Source of the DNA: Whalleya microplaca
Lineage: Eukaryota > Ascomycota > Sordariomycetes > Xylariales > Xylariaceae
Direction: 5' to 3'
NCBI GenBank assembly: GCA_022497155.1
Contig: MU385714.1
Location: forward strand, 682,001-746,000
DNA length: 64,000 bases
In this document: one piece after another, positions 46,351-58,513 of the stretch
Layout: each line of letters opens with the position of its first letter
Numbering within the stretch: position 1 is the first letter of the stretch
Notes under the pieces: model-generated
What the model saw: the letters and a program-made list of their open reading frames with translations, nothing else
What the model was told of the DNA's origin: nothing
The model's database searches: none
Program-made: the position numbers and the translations under genes

Positions 46351-48253
46351 GTTGATAGCCTTGGTAATATCTAATGTCGTGTCTCTGGGGTGGTAAGTAT
46401 TAGTTTTTGAAGATCTTGGCATAGTTGGAGCTCTTAGAGAATACGGGGTACCAACTGTTGAAACTGCCAGCAGCTAGATAAGTCGAATTAAAATTCTCTT
46501 TTTTTCGTTTTTCTTTTCGTTGCGCTAAAGATCTGACTGGCAGATCGATGGAAGTGTGAGGAACAAACGTGGAGGGAAGAAGGGAAGGAAGGAAGTCGAA
46601 TGAATGTTAGATTTTAGAGGGAACGTGGGGTCGCCGACTTGTTTGGGTAGTTTTATAAAAGGTGTAGAACAATCGATTAAAAGAGTACCATTATCTAGGT
46701 CCGTCAAGGACAAAAAAGCCGCGAGCTCAAAGGGCAAGAACAAGGAGGATGTGGGACGAACAAGAGGCTCTAGATCTTTTATAATGGACGGAGAAAAGAA
46801 GCATTGTTTAAAGGGAAGCGCGAATCAGGAAGGATGTGGGATACAGGATAACAGGCTCTAGATGGTTTGCATTGAGCAGGTGTTTCTTAGTCTGTGGACC
46901 AATGGATCTGGTCGGGCGCGAATGATATCAAGCTCGATAGAAGCCTGAGAGTCCCTGGCAAGGGAGCAGGGGTTTAGGTGAAGCCATTGGTAGACGTAGG
47001 TGGTGACCTACTAGGTAGCGAAGAGACGATGAGTTCGATTTCGTACGTATCTACATACATGCTACCTGGGTATGTACCAAGGGTTCACCGGGAGTGGAGG
47101 ACACAGGCACAGGGAGTGAATAGTCGTGACGCCGGCTTGCTATCTCGATGCTAGGTCTGCTCCAGAATCCAGACGATGATCCCCCGCGCGCAGCCTGCCG
47201 ACTCCCTGCCCAAATTGACACGAATCACGGCCGTTGACGATCCACGTACCTCGATGCCAGGAAACCTCATTCAAGGGAACATGAGATGGGACCCATGATA
47301 ATCTGCAATCGGCGGCATATGAGCTCGTCCAATGATGGCGCGCAGCCTCTCTGCAATTGAGCAAAGGCATTGCGAGATTTGGGCTTCGATGCAGGTTCTA
47401 TTGGCCACGAATTTGCGAGCTCTGTTTCATGTGTCTTGCAGCCATTGGCTGCGACCCCCACTAGAACGGGTTGAATAGAACTCCCATAAAGGAGCAACAA
47501 TTTCGAAGCGACCAGACCGGCGGCCGCTTCATTATGTACTTTACTGCAGGTGAATAGAGCTCTAGATGCAATGTCTTTATTTCTCTCTAAACAGTTCCGT
47601 TGCATGCTTCTAGTCATACGATAATGGCCTTTGTGCAGCCTACCTCGAGTTCAAGGTAGTATTCGAATGTCTTCCTATAGATCAGGTACCCCTCGCTCGA
47701 TCGAAATACGCCAACGAAACCCGATTATTCTAGAAGCTGTTCAAAATTTTCTCTATAATGAACGTAGACACTAGATAATTAACTACGTACGTGTACGTTT
47801 CTAGAAACTATGTCGACATCGACTGCTGCAGATAGGGGATGCCTAAGGTATACGTTGTATTCAGCATCGTTCTATCGTCGCATTAAACCAACTAAAAGTG
47901 ATCCCAAAGAGACCCAGAGCAGAGTCGGTATCTACTATGATTGGCCCTAATGAGCCCCTATATGTGCATAGCTCTATGATGCTGCCCCGCTTAGCACCGC
48001 CTCAACCCCGCTAAAGAAATATTCTTACGCAAGCGTCCGAGCCGTCAAGGTTACCGCCTTAAATCCGACATTTCTAACTCGTCAGCCAGCGGTTGGCCTT
48101 TGTTCCTTCGACCGCAATTCTTGACACACCGCAGACCAGACAGACAGACATCAAGCCCACTCCACTTCGCGACCGTCGCGTCCGACACGTTTTATTAAGC
48201 GCCCGTTTACTGTCTCTCCCACCCGGAACAGGAACACTCTAAATCATCTAAAA
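46351..48253. other. Intergenic region, nothing recognised
   Basis: Divergent flanks of the tetraspan gene and the SERF gene. A minus-strand ORF of 116 codons at 47267-47617 lacks any coding signature. No repeats of note. Confidence 0.5.
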
Positions 48254-48771
48254 ATGGCTCGCGGCAACCAGCGTGAGAAGGCTCGTGAGAAGAACCTCAA
48301 AGCCCAGGCTAGTCAGGTAAGTGCTTGGCTGCTTTTGCTTGTCGACCTACCCTCGGTGGCTCGCCTGTAGGACCGTAGCTTTGAAATGCCCGCGGTGAAC
48401 AACTATCTGCCGATCGCTGTTGGAGACACTCTGTTACAGCGTTCGGTGGACATGGAAAAATCCAAGTGGGAAAAGGCATTCGCATGTTTCATGTGAAATG
48501 ATCAAATTTTCTCTGAGACGAAAACATTACTAACGACATACTTTCCACCTTCGTGCAGAAGTCCAAGACTAGCAAGAGCGGTACGGAGATGCAGCGCGAC
48601 AAGGAGGCCGTCGCCGAGATGATGCGAAAGAAGCAGGCTGCCGGTAAGCAACTTTTCGCCCAGCTTACTTACCTTTACGTCCCTCGTTCTGTTTGGTCTG
48701 TGCTTCGACTAACTCCAATGTTCTTAGCTGAGGCAAAGAAGGCCGCTGAAGCTGGCGGATCGAAGAAGTAG
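48254..48771 (+). CDS. SERF/4F5 family small protein
   Basis: Three exons, 48254..48316, 48559..48643 and 48728..48771, giving 63 residues. The N-terminus MARGNQREKAREKNLKAQ is the conserved 4F5/SERF signature. Further on are GTEMQRDKEAVAEMMRKKQ and a Lys/Ala-rich tail ending GGSKK. Family members are short, charged, disordered proteins; animal SERF/MOAG-4 promotes amyloid nucleation and binds nucleic acid. The fungal role is not established. The first intron (242 bases) is longer than usual for this window. Confidence 0.92.
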
Positions 48772-49468
48772 CGTCGGATACGGGCTCCTCGCTCGGTTCT
48801 TGACGAGCAGGACGCTATTCACGATATCACGACGTTAGATAGACAGCATGGAGTCGGGGCTAGGAGGAATTCATATCAAGGAGTTTACTGAGATGGCACA
48901 GTCTTAATTTATATCACACAATACTCATACACTCATGGCTTTAAGTCTTGCGCAACTCCCTACAGGGTTTCCAGAGCATTTGTGATCGGCATGCAGAGAG
49001 TGAACGGGCATCGTACAAAGCCTTATGTGAATGTACATGTAATCCTGGGAGTTCTGGCTTCAAGACAAGGGGCAAAGCCTTGGACAACTTACCATTACGA
49101 TTGAAGCACGATAGCAAATATGATCGACGCTGCTTGAAGATGTGGCAAGGCGCCTAGACTCTGGTACTAATTTCCGCCTACTTTTGTATATCTTGAGGTC
49201 TATCTCCAATCAGCCGGCTACTTGCGCTGTACGAAAGATTCCTCCCAATTAGAGACGGCTCAGCTGTAGGGGCTAAGGATCTACGGTGTAGTGGCCGTCT
49301 GACTTGATATTGTACGAAAGGACGGCACAGAAAATTAAAGTTCGTCAAGAGATTGATATTAGACGTGACAGAATATACATAGCATATGTTAACCTGGCCG
49401 TTGGTTTAGCCTTCGAAATATGCACATAAAGTCAGATCTCCATCAATAAATATCCTACAACTGTTCCC
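48772..49468. other. Intergenic region between convergent genes
   Basis: 3' flanks of the SERF and GH5 genes. A plus-strand ORF at 48948-49157 is not supported. Nothing else is seen. Confidence 0.55.
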
Positions 49469-50809
49469 TCAAGTGTACCCGGAGCACACGTCCTGGTATA
49501 CATTGTTCTCCAACCCCGCGGCATCCGTGGGGACGTAATTCAAATACGTAGCATACGAGTACGTCCAGCGGGGGTCGTTGAGCTCCGTCTTCCAGGTCCA
49601 GTAGATCCAGCCGTTCATCCCCGGCTTCTCGTAAAGCTGCTGCTGGGCAGTGAAGAACTTCTTGAAGAAGGCCGCGTCGGACCAGTCGGCGCCCGAGGTC
49701 ATGCTCCACTCGCCGGTGATCTCGAAGTCCTGGCCGCTGACAACGCGCGTGTCCGTGCACGCGCTGTGCAGCAGCGTGTACTGGTCGCCCGTGTTCTGCT
49801 GCGCGAACCCGATGTAGTTGTGGTCGTCGAACCCCGTCATCGGGTCGTTGGCCACATTCGAGTTCGTGCGCGCGTCCCCGGAGTCCCACTTGCTCGACAT
49901 GAATTGCACGTGCAGCTTCTTGTTGTCGGCGACGTTGAGCGCGGACTCGGCGTCGCGCACAGCTTTGAGCGCGCCCGGGTAGTACGTCTGGATCAACCCG
50001 GGGTCCTCGCCCGGAGCTGGGTACCGGTTGCCGTTGTCGTCGTGCTTCGAGACGGGCTCGTTGAGAACCCCGATCATACCAACGGTGGAGTAGGCGGAGT
50101 TGGTGTGGATGCGGTTGGTCATCCACGTGAGCCATTTCTCGGCGCGGCCGAAGTTGTAGTCGTTGAAGAAGCCGGCAACGCTGGGGTTCTGGCCGGTGAA
50201 GACGTCCTGCTGCTGAGCACCGGGGGCACCGTGGAGCTCGATGACGACGTAGATGCCAAGGTCGGCGGCTTTTTGCACAACGGCATCGAGGTAGGGGAGC
50301 TGGAGGTTACCGTCGGCGAAGGGCTCGCTGGCTGTGTCAACGATATCCGTGTAAGCCCAGTAGCCGACGGGGATGCGGATGGTGTTCAGGCCGACATCGT
50401 GGACGGACTGGACGGTGTCGGGGTTAATCCAGGTCTCCCAGTGCTCCTTAAAGGCAGCATTGCCGGCATCGCGGTTGCTACCCGAGTAGTGGTCCTTCAT
50501 ACAGTCGAACTCAGATGCCGAGCCATCGCAACCCATTTTGCTCCATTCGGTGCCCATCATCCATGGCTCACAGATGAGCCAACCTAAAGTTATTTATGAG
50601 CATAACGTCCGAAGAAGCGAGTTCTACAACGTACCACCGAAGTTGACACCGCGAATTTTAGTGACGCCACTGGGCAACGAGGGCTCGAACCGCTTGCCGA
50701 GCTGCTCGAAGCGCGCCGTCTGGTTGAAGGCCGGAAGATCGCGGTCCTGCGGGAGCCATGCGTGGGCGACGCCAGCTAGAAGAACCGAGGCAAGAACAGA
50801 GTACTGCAT
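49469..50809 (-). CDS. Secreted GH5 exo-beta-1,3-glucanase type enzyme
   Basis: Two exons, 50635..50809 and 49469..50583, giving 429 residues; the intron GTACGT..TTTAG restores GVNFGGWLICEPWMM. Signal peptide MQYSVLASVLLAGVAHA, then a pro-region ending in a KR site (LGKRFEPS). The catalytic barrel includes DVGLNTIRIPVGYW and VVIELHGAPGAQ. The acid/base glutamate is E234 in GVLNEPV and the nucleophile is E350 in EITGEWSM. WIYWTWKTE lies near the substrate cleft. The pattern fits fungal GH5 exo-1,3-beta-glucanases (Exg-like) that trim wall beta-glucan. No truncation is seen. Confidence 0.93.
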
Positions 50810-52747
50810 GATGACTCAGGGATTCAAGTACGTTGCTGAGAATAATGAATAGCGAAGACTCGAGTTATCCCATGAGGATCCACGCACTGTTTATAGTCGC
50901 ACGACTAGCAGCCAGTAGCAGTCTGTCTCGGCGCCCACGAGTCAACGACGTCAGATCTCGCGAACACGATCTTTTGACAGATGGTTGCTTATACACGCCT
51001 CTTGAGCCTAGTGTATGATTTCGCAGCCGCAGCTGGAATTAGTGCAACGTTACGGCGAAATTGGACATATGCACGCCGAAAGGAGTTATCATGGGAAGGC
51101 AGACGCGAAACGCCGAACTCTGGCTAGCCCACGAGCCTCTTCATTTACATGCTAAGATGCACAAAAGTCACCGCCAAATAATACATATTCGCGACGCCAT
51201 TAACGTATTAGGTAGGGCTGGAGATATATAAGGCGTGTCTAAGAATATCTCACTTAGTCAGTTTTTGAGGCTTGCCGCTAACTTCTGTACACGTACGATA
51301 ACGTGGAGAGACTGAGAGAGAGCTTCCTATAGGGGCAGGCGCTTTAGATCTAACTCCGCAACGGACGAGTGCGGCTGGCCGTGGCGGCCAGGGATCCCCC
51401 AGTTAGAGACACAGACGGGCAGGACGGGCAGCTCTCCCAAGGCAAAATAACATATCTGGAATAATCAAGCGATTCAGGATTGAAGTCGCAGTTTATTGAA
51501 TTAATTGATGTCTACGTCTCATCGACGGTGACACTATGTAGCGCCATCGTCTATGTCTATTGGAAGATGAATATGTTAAAGTGCGCCTTCGACGTCATAT
51601 GATTGAAGCTGAGGTCGTCGGCGAATAGTAAATGCGGACCATCTCTTCGCGGTATTGATTCCTACCTATCAAATGGGCACGCGTTAATGGATTACTATGC
51701 TATACCGGATTCCTCTTAGCCGAAATGAGCTTTAACGGCATGATTGCCAAAGAAGTTAAAAATAGAAGAGGCAGATACTATCACTTTCTGTGTTACATAA
51801 TTCGTCGCCTCCTCTCGCTTGGATCTCTAGAGTTTCCTTCCGTCCCTAGGCGTCGTATGCGCCTGATGCAGTCTATACCCCTTTCATTTAGCTAGGTAAC
51901 CTCGGTCTGCCAGTTCTGCCCGAGCTCGAAGTGATACATATGGCTCTAATGGCTATGTCCAATAATTCCGCTGCTCCGAACGGCGAAATACCTTATGGTC
52001 CTTTTGCATATTGTATTTAACAGCCTTCACCGGCGTGGGGGTAATTAATGAGGCTCTTCTCGGGGGCTCTCTAGCTCTACGATTGAGTCTTCCGGCGGGC
52101 ACGGGATTCCGCTTTCTCATGTGGTTTCCCTCCACAGAATTACTTGCTATGGCTAATTCGCCTCCTCAATGTAGCTTACAAACCTGATTGTTAAGATGCC
52201 TCTACTAATATGGAAGTGGTTCAACTCGTATACGGCGTCTTGGACTTCAGTTTCGGTCCTTGGCGAGGAATGGTATTACGCGCATGACACATATATTGAC
52301 TGCTCACCACGGTTGCGTGATCTAGCCTCAGCATATTGAAGTAGTCAGACAAATAACTATCCCAAAAACGAAGGGACGTAGACGAATTCATCGATTCTGA
52401 CATATCGATTATTAGATCGGAGTTTTAAAAGAAAATTGGTATTTTTACTTCGTTCAAATGACCTATTAAGTGCACCAAGAATAATACGATCCAGTCATAT
52501 CTGTAAAACCCCCAATGCCGGTTGAGAAGGAACCCTCAAGCCATTCAGGTACACCCTCTCTCCTCAAAAATATGGAACGTCTAGAAATCTGCAATAGCAG
52601 GTCCCGGGCCATCAATTCGCGATCCCCAACTATATATATATGTATATTTAAACGGTCTCCATCATGCCCACAGGTAGTGCGCCTTTACATCGCTGTTAGC
52701 ATCATATAAGCTATTGGCTATTCCCAAGGGGGAGAAGGGGGAGGATA
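50810..52747. other. Intergenic region, nothing recognised
   Basis: Upstream flank of the GH5 gene, then mixed-composition DNA with short, unrelated ORFs. No tRNA or terminal repeats found. The segment 52.5-52.75 kb could hold a last exon of the cupredoxin gene. Confidence 0.5.
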
Positions 52748-53730
52748 CTAACCTGCGAAGCCACCGAAGGCACCGACGCCTTGCGCTGCTACGGCAGGGA
52801 AGCTACCAGTGCCGCAGGTAACGGCACAGACGCAAGCGCCGGTTTGGACAGCACCGGCACCGGTCGAGACGGCGGCAGCGGCGCTCGTGGCAGCGGCAGA
52901 GGACGCACCGGCGGCGGCGGATGAGGTTGCGTTTCCAGTGATAGCGCTGCCGGCTCCCATGCCCTTCTGCTGGATGGCCATGGCCTGGAACATTGCCTGG
53001 GTCTTCTCGGCGGTGGGGTTGATGGAGAAGGTCATGCCCTTACCGCAGTGGCCCATTTGCTTGCAGTAGAACCCTGTGTCTGTTAGTTACGATGCCCGGA
53101 AGACCGATATGAGCTGATGGTCAACTTACAAAGGGGCTCGGTGGTCATGACTTGCATGGCAACCTGCGGTGGCGGGTCGACGGTGTTGTTCATGTTGGCC
53201 ATGAAGCCGGAGTCCATTCCACCCTCCATGGCAGTGCAGGGGTCGGCGAAAGTAGACTGGGTGGCGGTGTGGTTTTGGCTCATGAAGGTGAAAACGACCA
53301 TATCGCCCATAGCGGCTTGGACCTCGGCTGGCGTGTATACGAGACCAGCTTCACCACCGACCATGACGGAGTGGGTTGCTCCAGGCGCGGCGACGGTGGC
53401 GGTGGCTCCTTGAGAAACAGCTGAGGAACCGATTTGCGTCGCCTCCGCACCGGCGGTCACTGTCTGAGTTACCGTAACCTGCTGGTTCAATGTCGTCGTC
53501 TCGGCGTTGGCACCTGGGTTGGCCCAAATGACGATGACCTGGGTCGTGCTGCCGAGAGCGACGCCCGCGATACCAGCACCTCCGAGAAGACCCGCCGCAC
53601 CCGCAGCACCCGCAGCACCTTCAATGTTCTTTAGATGGCCATTTCTTCGGTCTAGCGGGTAGACGTTGTGAACGGCTTTCGCGATGGCCAGCGGCGCGAC
53701 TGCTACCGAGAGAGCTGCAGCGTACTTCAT
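52748..53730 (-). CDS. Cupredoxin-like, probably GPI-anchored extracellular protein
   Basis: Exons 53130..53730 and 52748..53073 are joined by GTAAGT..CACAG, creating EPLWFYCKQMGHCGKGM, the hallmark of fungal extracellular serine-rich/cupredoxin-like proteins. Candidate copper ligands are the His in GATHSVMV, the Cys of WFYC, the His of GHC and the Met of GKGM. There is a signal peptide (MKYAAALSVAVAPLAIAKA), a Gly/Ala-rich segment, then the domain (GDMVVFTFMSQNHTATQS). The C-terminus is Ser/Ala-rich with a mildly hydrophobic end (QGVGAFGGFAG). The stop directly follows a GTTAGT donor-like site, so a further tiny exon is possible. Surface location is expected; redox function is unproven. Confidence 0.87.
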
Positions 53731-55754
53731 ATTGATGACGTTTAAATTAATTGGGAAATTATTAAGGCGAATATGCTTCGATGTTCCTCCTTAAACAACA
53801 AGTGTGGTTCCTGAATGACCGTTACTTATACCTGGCAATGGAAGCTTGAATGGCGAGGGCCTGCTCGTGACGAAGAGAATGAACACGATAAAGATGCACA
53901 AACGGATGGCGCAGAAAAGAAAATGAGTGAATAATACAACAGCAAGTCGTCTGAAGAGGAGATGAAAAGAAACAACCCACCTTCGGTCCTGGAGGGGAAA
54001 TCCATTGCTTAAATCGAGCATGAAGATCCCGAGACCTCTATTAGGGGCCTGGGATCTCGCCTCCTTGACTAGGAGTTGCTCACGAAACAGGACCAGAATG
54101 CCTTCCGTGCGAGACCTAGCTGGGATGTCTCTCGGGGCCAAGCACGCCCGATCATCACTATTGAAGACGGGGGCTGAAGAGTTCCCACTCAGATGCCTCG
54201 CTGGAGGGGGAGCTCGAGCAGAGAGGGTGCCATTGCAGGAGACGAGTTGCGGCTCTCAGGTTGGCATGGGCCTGCGGCAGCAGGATTGGATGTGACAGAA
54301 GCGTCTCGGATGGTGTTTTGGCACTTCGCTTAGACATGGGGGTGCGGTCATAGCTCATACCCCAGATAGGAAAAGACCAACGCATCCTAGGCCTTAGGCC
54401 GAGTTTTTATCGAGCCTCATATTATTATACTACTTATAGTCGCTATTGTCAAGAAAATTTTTCATAGCTTGAGTGAGAATATAGGTAATCTTAACATAAG
54501 ATAGGGCACTATAGCTAATTGAAGTGAAAAGAGAAACCTTCGTAGGTAAGCTGTCGGTTGGATTGACTTCGTTAGTCGCCGTCTCGGTACTTACAAATAG
54601 AGATTTATGCGTATTATGTAGCACATGGCAGCCATTAAGCTTAAAGTTTCGGCAGCTAAATGATCTAGGGTCCTTGTCCGTTGGCGATTGGTAAGTTACC
54701 AATGCTTGGCGCTTCGCAACGGAGAACGAACAGAGATGGTTATGCGGGTTTGGGCACTTCGTCTTGGCTTACCGATTAATTGACAGATTGAGTTGGGAAG
54801 AAACACATCACGCTGCCGAATTTCCGTCTCTTATCACATACATTTTACTGCTATGCCATCTGAACTCCTACCTACATGCAGAAGGATCAGATAACATTAG
54901 TAAGGGTTGGCGGCCGATGATGCTAGCTGAGAACTCTGCACCATTTGTTGTTTCTTAACCAGTCTCATTATCTCCGACCCCATTTAACGCTTAGAGTTTA
55001 GCATTCGCTAGCACCTTCTCAAGAGATACTCCTTTTGGGGTTGTGGGTTTGGGGCTTGACGCCATGCGTTTCTGATCTGCTTGAACCATGCCAACGAACG
55101 CTTGTCCATTCTGGGGGTTCGCGGCGAGGAGGCCTCTAGCAGCTACAAAGTAGAGTCTAGCTGACGAATAAGCTAGATCTCATCGACGCCATGCCTCAAG
55201 ATCCGTCTGTAGAGGTTATTATTGTCCTCAGTTCACATATATAACTCGGATCTGACGGCGCTCTATAGGCGGATCGTTGGTATTTTGAGCGCTTGGCTGT
55301 TTCGCCAAGTCAGTGTCGACCAAGAAACATTTCGCAAGGCGCTTCACTTCGAGTAAAATTCAGTGTATATCAACTTGTCTTGCCACTGGAGGGCGTATCT
55401 GCTATGGCTAAATGTTATAGAGGACTACCTAGCTGCCTAGGTATAATATTAGTTCATGACACTCACGAACGTGCTATCTTGGCCTTTTCCCTTGATTTGC
55501 TGGATTTTGTGTAGATAGCATCTAGTTTCTATTCCTCTGAACCATCCCATCTGCTACTATGTAGAAACTGACACCTGCATGTCACATCAATCCTAGTAGG
55601 CATATGCTTGTACAATTTCGTCATCATCATGAGAGCCTGTAACACATGCCGTTACAGATCCTTGCCTGCCAGGCGAATCTGATAGGCAACCCCACAGCTG
55701 TTAAGGCTGTCTGTCTGTTTCTTTCTAGGCCTCGACGCTTTTGTTACTTTTCAG
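53731..55754. other. Intergenic region, nothing recognised
   Basis: Upstream flank of the cupredoxin gene and downstream flank of the SMN gene. Short ORFs (for example 54005-54295) have no support. AT-rich near 54400-54700. Confidence 0.5.
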
Positions 55755-56575
55755 TCATCTCTGTTCAGCCTCTTGTTGGCGAGATTGATCCTGTTGGCCT
55801 TCGTAGAAGCCAGTGTAGTAGCCCGCGTAATACCAAGACATCAGCAGTCTCTTGAGGCCTTCGTCACGCACTGCAAACCTCGTTAGTCGATTGCCTTGCG
55901 CCCCTAGCAAACCACGTCTGGGCTTGTCTCTCACGGCGCATTAATGAAGAGTAGCTTACCTGAGCCTAGCAACCCTGCAGGGCCGGGTACGGCACCCAGG
56001 CCAGGCGGATGGCTGTGCTGGGTAGCTGGCGTTCCGATCTCTTGCCTTCCATTCTGTGTTTCGTTAGAATCTTGGGAGATCTATGCCAAGCTTTTCTGAT
56101 CTGCCGGGGCACTCTCCAAGGGTGACCTGTCGGACTAGTCGGCAAGAAGGGATGGGATTATGACTTACAGTGGCCTCCCCTCTCATTTCGGAATCTGTTT
56201 GGAGGACATGGGGATTCGACGGTTCGTGGGCCTCTTCCGTTCCATTCTTGGCATCCGAAGTGCTCCTTGATGATTTTCATATTAGCCGTGATACAGACTC
56301 TACTTGGTAGGCCATAGCGCAAGCGCAAACGCGAGCCTGCCGAGAGGGCTGAGAAATGAATGCAAACTGACTGGTCGGCGTTGAGCAGCTCTTCAACATT
56401 GCCGCCGTTTTTGTGAATGCTGTGATACTTCTGATTCGGATTAGACCTTTGTTTCAATCATCGGGTGAGAGGGACAGTTAAGGAGCCGCACCTTATACTC
56501 CTCCAGTGCATCGTTCCATGAGTCTACGAGGGCGGAATCGTCCCATATCTCATTATGATCTAGTTTTCCCACCAT
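55755..56575 (-). CDS. Survival motor neuron (SMN) homologue
   Basis: Five short exons: 56492..56575, 56372..56430, 56169..56265, 55960..56053 and 55755..55870. Together they are exactly 450 bases (149 residues). The N-terminal Gemin2-binding helix reads HNEIWDDSALVDSWNDALEE and continues KYHSIHKNGGNVEELL across the first intron. A short acidic/proline linker follows (HPPGLGAVPGPAGLLGS). The C-terminus carries the YG-box oligomerisation helix (LKRLLMSWYYAGYYTGFYEG). There is no Tudor domain, as in other fungal SMN proteins. The protein is expected to assemble Sm rings on U snRNAs. Every junction has GT..AG borders and correct phase. The gene is easily missed because no exon exceeds 120 bases. 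Confidence 0.9.
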
Positions 56576-57077
56576 CTTGACGGTAAACAGATCCTCTATG
56601 GTGGAGGACTCGTGGACATATACAATATCGAAGATCGGCGGGAAGATGGTTGAAGAGTTGCAAATTGCGAGATCTTGTGAGAAGAAGGTTCTCCCTAGAT
56701 TATCGTCGTAGCAGTCTCCCAGGCAGCTACGGCGATGATGGACCAGGCGGTTCAATCACAGTAAACCCCTAAAAGTACCTTGGCATACTGATTCACCAAT
56801 AATCTCACGATATGTGTAATTATTCAGATTTGATACATTTATTGAGCTGCACACAACGTAGATCGATTAAATAGACTTATACGGGATCACACTCATCTTT
56901 ATAGCGATCAATCAGTACATCTGTATCCGCCTAAGCGGCCTATAAATTAGTGGGACCAACTTTTTCCTTCACCGCCGGCGGCAGAATCCAAGCTTGAGCT
57001 GCATTGAACGAAAAAAAGTTCTGCCCTTCTGTCGCAAAAGGAATGTCTGCAACACCGTGAAGCATCATTCCGAAAAG
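56576..57077. promoter_or_regulatory. Divergent promoter between SMN and Nop15-like genes
   Basis: About 500 bases separate the two start codons. The right half has T-rich tracts just before the Nop15-like ATG. No specific site is recognised. Confidence 0.45.
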
Positions 57078-58513
57078 ATGGCGCCTGAACTCAGAAAAAG
57101 AAAATCCAAAGGTATTGTTTTCACCATTGTAGCTATCTTGTTTTCTGAGTCAATGACCTAACATTGCACCTAGAATCCAGCATATCTGCTGCGAAGCCCG
57201 CGTCCAAAGTCAAAACCGGAGCTCCCAAGCGGAAAGGTCAGTACCAGGCGCAGATTGCTTTCGGCATCTATATACTTATACAATTGCTCAGCTGCCGAGG
57301 ATGCGAGCCCAGTGGCGGTGAAGAAGTCCAAGTCCATCAGAGAAGACGGACGGTCCGAGGTCAAACCATCCAAAAGCCGATTATCAGAGACGAAGCCTGC
57401 CAAGAGCTCGCGGTCTACGAAGGCCAGCAAGGACGAGAAAGACCAGACGAATAGCGGAGATGAAGATGCCCAACTGTCAGATAACGAGGAAGACGAGGCG
57501 CAAGCTCTTGCTCTGGCAGAACTTGTTGACAGCGACGAAGAAGACGAACCCGTAGTGGATGCCAGTGAAGCATTCAAAGAGGGCCAGGATGTGGGCAAGG
57601 TTCCGAAGGCGTCCAAAAAGTTGGCCAAGTCTTCTGAGGCGGAAGACGGTGAACCTGGAGTTGTGTATATCGGTCGCATCCCGCGTAAGTCCTTGGCCAT
57701 ATCTGGCACCCTTCCTATCTGCCCTACGCTTCTTTTTGCTGCACTCTTTTGTCTATCTAGTTCGAGTCCTATGGCTTAGGCAAATAACTTGGGGATCACT
57801 CGTCACAACATTTATGGGATCTTGCTAACCATCCTTTAGATGGTTTCTACGAACACCAGATGAACTCGTACTTCAGTCAGTTTGGGAAGATCAACAAGCT
57901 CAGAATCTCGAGGAATAAGAAGACAGGGGCAAGCAAGCATTTTGCATTTATCGAGTTTGCCGAGGCACCTGTAGCCGAGATCGTCACAAAGACCATGGAT
58001 AACTACGTCCTCTTCGGTCATCTACTCAAAGTCAAGCTCGTCCCTAAGTCACAAGTCCACGAGAACATCTGGAAGGGGTCGAACAAGCGGTTCAAGAAGA
58101 TCCCCTGGAACAAGATGGCCGGCAATAGTCTGAAAAAGCCGCTCTCACAATCGGCATGGGCTGGGAAGATCACGAAGGAGGAAAAGAGGCGTAGTGACAG
58201 GGCCAAGAAGCTGTCGGAGATGGGCTATGAGTACGAAGGACCACAACTTAAGGTTGTCGATGATGTGCTAGGAGATGCTGCTGCGATTGAAGGCGCTGAC
58301 GAAGAAGTGCCAAAAGCCATCGAGGCGGCGCCTGAAGTTGCTGAGACTACTAAGGCCGAACCACAAGCGGCAGACAAGGAGGTTGAGAACGGTGCTGAAT
58401 CTCTTGATGCTGAGCTGGCTGTCGAGAAGCCCGCCAAAGCGAGCAAGAAAAGTGCGGCCAAGTCTAGCAAGAAGGCAAAAAAGTCTTCAAAGACGAAGAA
58501 AGCATCGACATAG
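57078..58513 (+). CDS. Nop15-like RRM ribosome-biogenesis factor (NIFK family)
   Basis: Four exons: 57078..57111, 57174..57236, 57292..57684 and 57840..58513 (387 residues). The N-terminus is basic then acidic (DSDEEDEP). The single RRM near residues 157-240 has RNP-like strands VVYIGRIPHGFYEHQM and KHFAFIEFAE, with a conserved extension MDNYVLFGHLLKVKLVP. After it comes the family motif WKGSNKRFKKIPWNKMA, then a Lys/Ala tail. Family members (yeast Nop15, human NIFK) bind pre-ribosomal RNA near ITS2 in the nucleolus. The third intron interrupts the first RNP strand (RIP-H-GFYE). Confidence 0.92.

Noticed and set aside
47267..47617. 116-codon minus-strand ORF
   Set aside because: Isolated, no recognisable domain, and composition not distinct from intergenic DNA.
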